In this document: positions 24,371 to 31,753 of the stretch, piece after piece
Layout of the letters: every line of letters starts with the position of its first letter
Numbering within the stretch: position 1 is the stretch's first letter
Assembly (NCBI GenBank): GCA_000146855.1
Contig: GL405246.1
Span: 1,184,442-1,219,331, forward strand
Length of the DNA: 34,890 bases
Reading direction: 5' to 3'
Origin: [Eubacterium] yurii subsp. margaretiae ATCC 43715
GTDB lineage: Bacteria; Bacillota; Clostridia; Peptostreptococcales; Filifactoraceae
Position numbers and translations under genes: made by a program
The notes under the pieces: generated by a model
What the model saw: only the letters and a program-made list of their open reading frames with translations
The model's database searches: none
What the model was told of the DNA's origin: nothing

Positions 24371-25240
24371 GTGAAAGGAATAATTCTTGCAGGTGGTTCA
24401 GGTACAAGACTATACCCTGTGACAAAAGCTATATCCAAGCAAATACTGCCGATATATGATAAACCTATGATTTACTATCCTCTGTCTACATTGATGTTGG
24501 CTGATATAAGAGAGATACTTATAATATCTACTCCTCAAGACATACATCTATATAAAGATTTGCTTGGTGATGGCTCAGATTATGGGTTAAGCCTTCAATA
24601 TGCAATTCAAGAAAAACCTAATGGTTTGGCAGAGGCATTTATAATTGGTGAAGAATTTATTGGAAATGATAGAGTATGCCTTGTACTTGGTGATAATATA
24701 TTCTACTCAAGAGGCTTTTCTGAGATGCTCAAAAGAGCTGTAGATAACAAAATAGGTGCCACTATATTTGGATATTATGTAAGTAATCCTCAGGAATTTG
24801 GCGTAGTAGAATTTGACAAAGACGGAAATGTAATATCATTAGAAGAAAAACCACAAAATCCTAAGTCAAACTATGCAATTCCGGGACTATATTTTTATGA
24901 CAATGATGTTGTAGATATTGCCAAAAATGTAAAACCTTCAAAAAGAGGAGAACTTGAGATAACATCAGTAAATGAAGAGTATATGAGAAGAGGCAAACTC
25001 AAGGTAGAGCTCTTTGGTAGAGGTATGGCATGGCTTGACACAGGAACACATGACGGTCTTTTAGAAGCAGCAAATTTTGTTCACACTCTACAAAAAAGGA
25101 CTGGATTATATGTGTCATGTATTGAAGAAATAGCATATAGGAAAGGGTACATTGACAAAGAGCATCTGTTAAAACTTGCAAAACCTCTTATGAAATCTGA
25201 ATATGGGGAATATTTAAATAAAATATCTGAAGAAATTTAA
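24371..25240 (+). CDS. rmlA: Glucose-1-phosphate thymidylyltransferase
   Basis: Makes dTDP-glucose, first step to dTDP-rhamnose and related deoxysugars; also called rfbA. About 289 residues, the normal length. The nucleotide-binding N-terminus is [18 protein letters not shown], followed by [26 protein letters not shown] and [13 protein letters not shown], all RmlA hallmarks. I choose GTG 24371, which gives the family N-terminus and has GGTGA just upstream. ATG 24359 and GTG 24362 in the same frame are alternatives that add four or three residues. The other dTDP-rhamnose genes (rmlB, C, D) are not in the window. It leads the locus, with the permease gene starting 11 bases later. Confidence 0.93.
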   Translation: MKGIILAGGSGTRLYPVTKAISKQILPIYDKPMIYYPLSTLMLADIREILIISTPQDIHLYKDLLGDGSDYGLSLQYAIQEKPNGLAEAFIIGEEFIGNDRVCLVLGDNIFYSRGFSEMLKRAVDNKIGATIFGYYVSNPQEFGVVEFDKDGNVISLEEKPQNPKSNYAIPGLYFYDNDVVDIAKNVKPSKRGELEITSVNEEYMRRGKLKVELFGRGMAWLDTGTHDGLLEAANFVHTLQKRTGLYVSCIEEIAYRKGYIDKEHLLKLAKPLMKSEYGEYLNKISEEI

Positions 25241-25251
25241 AAGGGTTGATG

Positions 25252-26619
25252 ATGTTTAAAAGTAAAAAAAAATTAACTATGTTAATATTATTAATGATAT
25301 TATCAAATATTCTTATTATTTATAAGGTGCAACTTAAAAATCCTACTCATATTGATTTGAAAATCTCAGTAAAATCAGATAAAAATGATACTTATCAGAT
25401 TTTTTATTCAGAGGATTCTATATTTTCGAAAGATAAGTCACAAAAAGATGAGTATAGTAGTGTTGGAAAATTTAAAGAATTGAGTTTTACCATTCCAACA
25501 GATATTAAGTTATTAAGAATTGATACAGGAAATAACGAAGGTAAAATATTTATAAATTATATAAAATTTAGATATTTATATAAAGAAATTTCCATTCCAT
25601 TAACTGATATAAAATTTAAAGACTCTAATGATATTAAAAATATTAATCATAATGATGGGGTTCTATCTTTAGAATCTACAGGACAAGATCCTAACATAGT
25701 TTTTGATGTTAAAGAACATATATATTTGATTACAAATAATGAAATAGTCAATTTTCTAATTAAGATAGTTTTTTGTGTATTAATTGATATAATGCTACTT
25801 GTTTTAATTAACAAATCGGGAAGCGTACTTCAATTAGTTACAGACCTTAATTCTAACAGGGTGTTGATATGGAATCTTGCAAAAAATGATTTTAAAACAA
25901 AATATGCTGGTTCTTATTTGGGAATAATATGGGCATTTATTAATCCTGTAATTACAATATTGATATATTGGTTTGTTTTTCAATATGGATTAAAAGCAGG
26001 TTCACCAATACAAGATACTTCTTTTATTTTTTGGTTGATGTCAGGTTTAATTCCGTGGTTTTTTTTCCAAGATGCTCTTATCAATGCAACAAATTGTATG
26101 ATAGAGTATTCATACCTCGTGAAAAAAGTTGTTTTTAAAATAAGTGTATTGCCAATTATAAAGATAATATCTGCTATTTTTGTACATTTAGCATTTATTA
26201 TTTTTTTATTAATTGTAGGCTTAATACAAGGCAAATATCCTGATGTTATTACCTTACAAATTTTGTATTACTCAGGATGTACATTTTTCTTAGTTTTAGG
26301 TCTATCATATGCTACATCATCAATAATATTATTCTTTAGAGATCTATCACAATTAATTGGGATTTTTTTACAAGTTGGAATGTGGATGACACCTATAATG
26401 TGGTCTTATTCTATATTACCGGATAGGTTTCAGTGGTTGGCTAAGTTAAATCCTATGTATTACATTGTTGAAGGTTATAGAGACACTTTAATAAACAAAG
26501 TATGGTTTTGGGATAGATACTTTCAAACAGTATACTTTTGGGTGTTAGCTATAGGTATTTTTGTTTTAGGCTCAATTATTTTTAAAAAATTAAAGCCGCA
26601 TTTTTCTGATGTGTTATAG
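25252..26619 (+). CDS. ABC-2 polysaccharide exporter permease (Wzm type) with extra N-terminal domain
   Basis: About 455 residues, much longer than the 260-280 usual for Wzm/TagG permeases. The C-terminal 260 residues are the canonical permease with six membrane segments: a cytoplasmic entry helix VLIWNLAKNDFKTKYAGSYLG, then SGLIPWFFFQDAL, and FRDLSQLIGIFLQVGMWMTPI. In front lie a membrane anchor (about 8-25), a beta-rich outward-facing domain (about 30-158) and another membrane segment (about 163-187). That domain resembles segments of the methyltransferase and GT-C protein of this locus. I pick ATG 25252 with AAAAGGG six bases upstream; TTG 25246 and ATG 25249 also exist. An A9 run occupies codons 5-7. 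The Wzt-type ATPase follows. Confidence 0.88.
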   Translation: MFKSKKKLTMLILLMILSNILIIYKVQLKNPTHIDLKISVKSDKNDTYQIFYSEDSIFSKDKSQKDEYSSVGKFKELSFTIPTDIKLLRIDTGNNEGKIFINYIKFRYLYKEISIPLTDIKFKDSNDIKNINHNDGVLSLESTGQDPNIVFDVKEHIYLITNNEIVNFLIKIVFCVLIDIMLLVLINKSGSVLQLVTDLNSNRVLIWNLAKNDFKTKYAGSYLGIIWAFINPVITILIYWFVFQYGLKAGSPIQDTSFIFWLMSGLIPWFFFQDALINATNCMIEYSYLVKKVVFKISVLPIIKIISAIFVHLAFIIFLLIVGLIQGKYPDVITLQILYYSGCTFFLVLGLSYATSSIILFFRDLSQLIGIFLQVGMWMTPIMWSYSILPDRFQWLAKLNPMYYIVEGYRDTLINKVWFWDRYFQTVYFWVLAIGIFVLGSIIFKKLKPHFSDVL

Positions 26620-26658
26620 AAATTTATCAAAAAATATATATTGAATTTTAAGGTAACT

Positions 26659-27876
26659 ATGACTGATATAGCAATAAAAGTAGAAAAACTAAATAAAATT
26701 TATAAACTTTATGATAAACCTATCGATAGAATGAAAGAAGCTTTTAGCCTATCAAAGAAAAAATACAGTAGAGAGCATTATGCTTTAAAAGGTGTATCTT
26801 TTGAAATAAAAAAAGGTGAAACAATAGGTATTGTAGGTGTAAATGGTTCAGGTAAATCAACACTTTTAAAGATAATAACAGGCGTTTTAACTCAAACTTC
26901 TGGTGATGTCCAAGTAAATGGTAAAATATCTGCTTTATTGGAACTTGGAGCAGGATTTAACCCTGAATATACAGGGCTTGAAAATATTTATCTTAATGGT
27001 ACTATGATGGGTTATTCTAAAGAAGATATGGATAATAGAGTACAGCCTATAGTAGAATTTGCAGATATAGGTGAGTTTATAAACCAACCTGTAAAAACAT
27101 ATTCTTCCGGAATGTTTGCAAGATTAGCATTTGCTGTTGCTATAAATGTTGAGCCGGATATTTTGATTGTAGATGAAGCTCTTGCTGTTGGAGATATGAG
27201 ATTCCAGATAAAATGTATGGATAAAATGAAATCTATGATGGAAAATAATGGGACTACTGTACTATTTGTTTCGCATGATATAAATGCTATAAGGAGATTT
27301 TGTAAAAGAGCACTTTGGATAAATAAGGGCGAAATGGAACTTATTGGCAATGTTAATTTTGTTTGTGACAATTATGTAGAATACCTTGAAAAAGGTACTT
27401 ATAAAACTTCTGAGATAAGTAATTTTAGTAAAGTAAAAGAGTTTAAACATAGCGATTATAATATAGCTGAAATTGTTTTAGTTGAAGTTTTGGATGAAGA
27501 TTATAGAATAGTTGATAAAATTCATTATTATGATAAATTATATATTGAAGTTACATACGATGTATATGATGTTACTTTAGATAATCCAGTTATAGGTATA
27601 GCTATTCATAAGGGAGATAAGCCGTATGTATGTGGTTTAAACACTCTTCTTGACAATTATACTATTCCATGGAAGTATGGAAGAAATAAAATCATTTTAG
27701 AATATAGCCAGGGAACGAGATCACTTGGTGGAGAATATTTTTTTGATATTGCAATTATGGACAAAACAGCATCAGTAGCAATTCAATATTTGACAAAAAA
27801 TAATAAAATTTACGTAATAAGTGAATATAAAAGTGAGGGTAAATATGTAATTCCTCATAGGTGGATAAGTAGGTGA
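26659..27876 (+). CDS. ABC transporter ATPase of Wzt type with C-terminal glycan-binding domain
   Basis: Drives export of a lipid-linked polysaccharide with the preceding permease. The 405 residues comprise a nucleotide-binding domain with Walker A GVNGSGKST (60-68), signature YSSGMFARL (148-156), Walker B ILIVDEAL (168-175) and switch SHD (205-207), then a C-terminal Wzt_C-like beta domain (about 262-403, ending EGKYVIPHRWI). In E. coli O8/O9a this extra domain recognises the methylated or methyl-phosphorylated chain end. Here a methyltransferase gene follows 6 bases later, which suggests similar cap recognition, though this is inference. I use ATG 26659 with AAGG five bases upstream; the in-frame TTG at 26641 would add six residues unlike the family. 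Confidence 0.92.
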   Translation: MTDIAIKVEKLNKIYKLYDKPIDRMKEAFSLSKKKYSREHYALKGVSFEIKKGETIGIVGVNGSGKSTLLKIITGVLTQTSGDVQVNGKISALLELGAGFNPEYTGLENIYLNGTMMGYSKEDMDNRVQPIVEFADIGEFINQPVKTYSSGMFARLAFAVAINVEPDILIVDEALAVGDMRFQIKCMDKMKSMMENNGTTVLFVSHDINAIRRFCKRALWINKGEMELIGNVNFVCDNYVEYLEKGTYKTSEISNFSKVKEFKHSDYNIAEIVLVEVLDEDYRIVDKIHYYDKLYIEVTYDVYDVTLDNPVIGIAIHKGDKPYVCGLNTLLDNYTIPWKYGRNKIILEYSQGTRSLGGEYFFDIAIMDKTASVAIQYLTKNNKIYVISEYKSEGKYVIPHRWISR

Positions 27877-27882
27877 TTTTTT

Positions 27883-28392
27883 ATGTCTTTCAAATATGAT
27901 GAAAAGTTAGATCTATATAGTTGGAACAGTCAAACAATTATTATTGAAAAGATAAAACCAAATAGTTCTGTTTTAGAGTTTGGGTGTGCTAATGGTAGAC
28001 TTACAAAGCATCTCAATAAAGAAATGGGGTGTAAGGTAACAATAGTTGAAATAGATGAAGGGTCAGGAAAAGAAGCTTCAAAATATGCCAAAGAGTGTTT
28101 TTTAGGTAATGAAAGAGGTAATATTGAAAAATATTATTGGAGTGAAATAAATGAGAAATTTGATTATATTGTGTTTGCTGATGTACTAGAACATTTATAT
28201 TCTCCTGATAAAGTTTTAGAACAATGCAAAAAAGTTCTTAAAGAAGATGGACTTATACTAATTTCTATACCCAATGTTGCTAATTATAGTATAATAAACC
28301 AATTATTAAAAGGTGAGTTTAACTATACTGAAGTAGGATTATTAGATAATACTCATTTACGTTTTTTTACAAAAAAACCTTTAAAAATATGA
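27883..28392 (+). CDS. SAM-dependent methyltransferase, N-terminal part, cut by a frameshift
   Basis: The 169-residue frame holds a class I methyltransferase core: motif I VLEFGCANGRLTKHL (about 30-44), the acidic end of strand 2 in TIVEIDEGS, YIVFADVLEHL and LILISIPNVANYS. It ends HLRFFTKKPLKI, just where the family normally continues into its last helix. One added A in the A5 run at 28383-28387 would join it to the next frame through KNMIEKIGYF and give one protein of about 482 residues. The stop and the next ATG overlap as ATGA, so two separate polypeptides are also conceivable. The substrate is likely a glycan end or lipid-linked sugar, judging by the neighbours. Confidence 0.85.
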   Translation: MSFKYDEKLDLYSWNSQTIIIEKIKPNSSVLEFGCANGRLTKHLNKEMGCKVTIVEIDEGSGKEASKYAKECFLGNERGNIEKYYWSEINEKFDYIVFADVLEHLYSPDKVLEQCKKVLKEDGLILISIPNVANYSIINQLLKGEFNYTEVGLLDNTHLRFFTKKPLKI

Positions 28393-29330
28393 TTGAAAAG
28401 ATTGGATATTTTGTAGAATCAATTGTTGCCCTTCAAGCATATGTAAAAAAAACTAATGAAGTGACTTTGATTGATAATATTTGTAAAGTATCTTCTGAAA
28501 GTCAAACATATCAATATATATTTTCCATATCACTTTCAAATATAAAAGATTCATTCGAAGAGGTATTAGATAATAGATTGCAACATAGTTATTATTTTTC
28601 TAAAGAAATTGACAATTTTGAAATTGCTGAAGCAAATATAGACAAGTACAAATTGACTGATCATAAAGTTTCATTGAATATTGACAGTCAGACATCTTCT
28701 TTTTTCTTAAGGTTTGATCCAATTGAGACAAATTGTATTATAAGATTGGGTAAGGTATTTATACCAACTATTTTAGGTAATAAAGAAATTAAATTGATTG
28801 GAAATAATTCAGATTTCAATGACAATGAAGTATATTTCTTTTCAACGGAAGATCCACAATTTATTTTTGAAGTTGAAAATACCTATGATGAAAATGAGAT
28901 TATTATTGAATTTGAACTTCTTAACTATGATTTGCAAAATTATATTAAATGCCTTTTTCCTTATTTAAAAACTGAAATAGAAAAAAATTTATCTTTATCA
29001 TATGAACTTGATAGTAGAATAAAATGGTATGAAGAACAAATAATATTAAAAGAGAAAGATATCAAATCTTATGAAGAAGATTTTAAAAATAAGATAAAAT
29101 GGTATGAAGAACAAATTCACATTAAAGATGAGAAAATAAAGTGGTTTGAAAAGCATATTGAACTAAAAGATGAATGTATAGAAAATTATAAAGATGAGAT
29201 TTCTGATAAAATAAGAAAATATGAAAAGGAAATTGAATTAAAAGATATTGAAATAAGTGAGAAAAATAATAAACTAGAAAAAATATGTAATAATTTTATT
29301 TTAAGGTTATTTATAAAAGATAAAAATTGA
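28389..29330 (+). CDS. Methyltransferase C-terminal part: beta-rich domain plus repeat-built coiled coil
   Basis: The 313-residue frame begins with the last structural element of the methyltransferase fold (MIEKIGYFVESI). A beta-rich domain follows (about 85-178) with FFLRFDPIETNCIIRLGKV and FFSTEDPQFIFEVEN, resembling the N-terminal domain of the permease. A charged coiled coil occupies about 200-300. It is built from imperfect repeats starting IKWYEEQI: residues 211-235, 236-249, 250-274 and 275-299, so three units of 25 and one of 14. The protein ends with a short hydrophobic-basic tail (NNFILRLFIKDKN) that could touch the membrane. No ribosome site of note precedes the ATG beyond the ATGA overlap. 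Most likely half of one frameshifted gene. Confidence 0.8.
   Translation: MIEKIGYFVESIVALQAYVKKTNEVTLIDNICKVSSESQTYQYIFSISLSNIKDSFEEVLDNRLQHSYYFSKEIDNFEIAEANIDKYKLTDHKVSLNIDSQTSSFFLRFDPIETNCIIRLGKVFIPTILGNKEIKLIGNNSDFNDNEVYFFSTEDPQFIFEVENTYDENEIIIEFELLNYDLQNYIKCLFPYLKTEIEKNLSLSYELDSRIKWYEEQIILKEKDIKSYEEDFKNKIKWYEEQIHIKDEKIKWFEKHIELKDECIENYKDEISDKIRKYEKEIELKDIEISEKNNKLEKICNNFILRLFIKDKN
29019..29116 (+). repeat. In-frame direct repeat, 23 bases exact, 75 bases apart
   Basis: The same 23 bases (coding for IKWYEEQI) occur at 29019-29041 and 29094-29116. The offset of 75 bases equals 25 codons, so loss or gain of a unit would keep the frame and change the length of the coiled coil. Degenerate copies follow at about 29136 and 29211. 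Confidence 0.85.
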
Positions 29331-29343
29331 AAATGAGGGAAAA

Positions 29344-30474
29344 ATGTATTATTTTACGAGTATAACGACGAATTACTTACCAAAAGCAAGAGTTTTAGCA
29401 AGGACATTAAAAAAATATAATAAGGATGCAGTATTTATACTAGCAGTTTCCGATAATTTACCTGAGGATTTTGATATAAGTAAAGAATATTTCGATTATG
29501 TTATTTACACATTTGAAATGGATGTAATTGAAAATCCTAATGCCTTTTTTTTCAGATTTAATATTACTGAGGCATGTACTGCCGTTAAGCCAGCGGTTGC
29601 ATTGGAAATAATGAAACAGTATAAAGCTGAAAAGGTCTGTTACCTTGATCCTGATATAGCTGTTTTTGATAAACTTAGTGAAGTAGATGATTTACTTGAT
29701 TCATATAGTATGGTTTTTACACCACACACAACTATACCTGAAGATAAAGATTTTTTTATAGTAGGAAATGAAGTGCTTTTTTTAAAGAGAGGTACTAATA
29801 ATTTGGGTTTTTTTGCAGTAAAAAATGACTTTGAAGGTAGAAAGTTTCTTGAATGGTGGAAAAATAGGCTATTTAAATTTTGTTTAGATGATAATTATGA
29901 TTTAAAAGAGTTAATTGATGAATATGCATTATCTGGATTGTTTACAGATCAAAAATGGATTGATATGGTACCGTCATTTTTTGATAATTATAAATTATTG
30001 AAACATCAGGGATATAATGTTGCGACTTGGAATCTATCTCATAGAATAGTGAAAAAGAACGAGTCTGATGGATATACAGTAAATGAAGAACCACTAAAGT
30101 TTTTTCATTTTTCAGGTGTTGATTCTGGAGCACATAGAGAAGTATTAGATCTGCTTAATATAGAGTATCCACACACAAAATCAGTAAATGAAATAAGTAA
30201 GTGGTACGAAAATATATGTGTTGAGGAAGGGCAAAATACATTTAAGAAACAGGAATGGAAGTATGCAAGATATTCTAATGGAAATGTGATACCTAAAGAA
30301 CATAGAAAGATTTTGCTTATAAGAAGAGATGCACATGATTATTTTAAAAATCCGTTTGAAATAAATGAAGGAGATTGTTTTTATAATTGGATAATTAGAG
30401 AATATAGTGAATATGTTGATAAAATAAATCTCACTAAAAACTTAAAAAAAATGGAATTGTTGCAAATTCTTTAA
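29344..30474 (+). CDS. Putative GT-A-fold glycosyltransferase, C-terminus lost to a frameshift
   Basis: A 376-residue soluble protein beginning MYYFTSITTNYLPKARVLA. It carries a DxD-type metal-binding site in KVCYLDPDIAVF and a later FFHFSGVDSG, which resemble nucleotide-sugar transferases of GT8-like type. There are no membrane segments, so it should act on the cytoplasmic side. Donor and acceptor are unknown. The frame ends KKMELLQIL. Adding one A to the A8 run at 30444-30451 continues it as KKNGIVANSLKKFLMLFLRR to a stop at 30548, a basic-hydrophobic tail typical of membrane-associated glycosyltransferases. The apparent stop at 30474 is therefore probably premature, with little loss of the catalytic part. 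GAGGG precedes the ATG. Confidence 0.78.
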   Translation: MYYFTSITTNYLPKARVLARTLKKYNKDAVFILAVSDNLPEDFDISKEYFDYVIYTFEMDVIENPNAFFFRFNITEACTAVKPAVALEIMKQYKAEKVCYLDPDIAVFDKLSEVDDLLDSYSMVFTPHTTIPEDKDFFIVGNEVLFLKRGTNNLGFFAVKNDFEGRKFLEWWKNRLFKFCLDDNYDLKELIDEYALSGLFTDQKWIDMVPSFFDNYKLLKHQGYNVATWNLSHRIVKKNESDGYTVNEEPLKFFHFSGVDSGAHREVLDLLNIEYPHTKSVNEISKWYENICVEEGQNTFKKQEWKYARYSNGNVIPKEHRKILLIRRDAHDYFKNPFEINEGDCFYNWIIREYSEYVDKINLTKNLKKMELLQIL

Positions 30475-30592
30475 AAAAGTTTTTAATGCTTTTTTTAAGA
30501 AGAGATAGCAAGGTTTATAAAAAGTTAAAAAAATATATTCAGCAATAAAATATTGATGTTTTTGTATTAGTAATTTCAAGGAAGACAATAAT

Positions 30593-31748
30593 ATGAATTT
30601 TGAATTTTTAAAAATAAAAAGGAAAAACAGATAATTTTATTATTTTGTGCTATATTCTTATTATCATTGACTTATATTTTTTTCCTTTAAAAAATAATAA
30701 TATCCATAATTTTGATAGAATAATTAGTAATGCATCTATTAATGATTTTGATGCAAATAAATTAATAAAAAAATTTATGTTATTTACTTTATTAATAGTA
30801 CCTATATGTATGTTTTTTTTCTATAGGACTGTTTCAAATTTAGAAGCATATATCTCTAGTTTATCAATAGATTTTAAAAATAATTTAAGATTCTTTTCAA
30901 TATTGATTGTACTAAATATGATTCTTTTAAATGCAAATAAATATGATAAGAATACTTCTTTTTTGTTTCCAACCATATTGCTAGGGATATTCGTTTTAAT
31001 TATTTCTGTAATTTACTGTGTGTTTTATAACTTGAAAGTTTCTGAGGATACTTTTAAATGGATTTTAGTTTTTAGTATGAATTTCATATTTGTGTTACAA
31101 ATAGCAAAAATTATTCCTAATATAGAAATACAAAAACATACATCCATATTAAATGTAAGCTTTATACTAATGACTATAATTAGCTCATTCTTGTTTTTTT
31201 TAATATCTATTTTTATTTTATTTATAATATCCAACTCTACCATTTTAGATATTGATATAATAAAAAAAGCTGGAAATCATATTTTTTTATTTCCTTTTTT
31301 TACTTGGTTTTTTTCAGAATTATTTCTTATACTTAATCAAAAAGAGATTATTCTTTTATTTAATAGAAGATTATTTTATTTGATTATATTTATAATACTG
31401 ATATTAATTTGGATTGTTAGATACAAGTTTAAATACGTTTCTGATAAGTGGGAAAGTAGAACATATAGTTATTTTATAATATCATTAATTTTTATTTCAA
31501 AGACAATACCACAAAAAATTGTAGCCTATACAGATTTATTTGAACAAGCAAATATTGGTGTTTCTACAAGTAACTTTTTAGAATTCTCTAAGTTACCGCT
31601 TATAGAAACGCATGGTGCACATATGTTGAGTGACTATATATTCAATATAATATATGGTGTTTTAAATAACGATTATTATGGTGCTTTATTTTCTCCATAT
31701 AGCATAATGAAAGAAATATTAGGAATTATTCTACTTTTTTCTTATTAA
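30593..31748 (+). pseudogene. GT-C-like membrane protein, N-terminal half, frameshifted at both ends
   Basis: The best start is ATG 30593, with AAGGAAG about eight bases upstream. Reading from it (MNFEFLKIKRK) stops at 30634 unless one A is removed from an A5 run (30616-30620 or 30623-30627), after which it flows into TDNFIILCYILIIIDLYFF. The open stretch 30645-31748 then gives about ten membrane segments. The loop LPLIETHGAHMLSDYIF recalls the first outer loop of lipid-sugar-dependent GT-C enzymes, where acidic and His residues are used. The frame ends at 31748; one added T in the T6 run at 31735-31740 would join it to the next frame and make a protein near 1,100 residues. It may polymerise or decorate the glycan outside the membrane. 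Confidence 0.7.
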
Positions 31749-31753
31749 AGAAA

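Noticed and set aside
28389..28392. Programmed frameshift or coupled ATGA restart making two functional methyltransferase proteins
   Set aside because: No slippery heptamer with a downstream pseudoknot stands out, and splitting the methyltransferase fold before its last helix makes two stable proteins unlikely. Five more shifts nearby favour a common cause.
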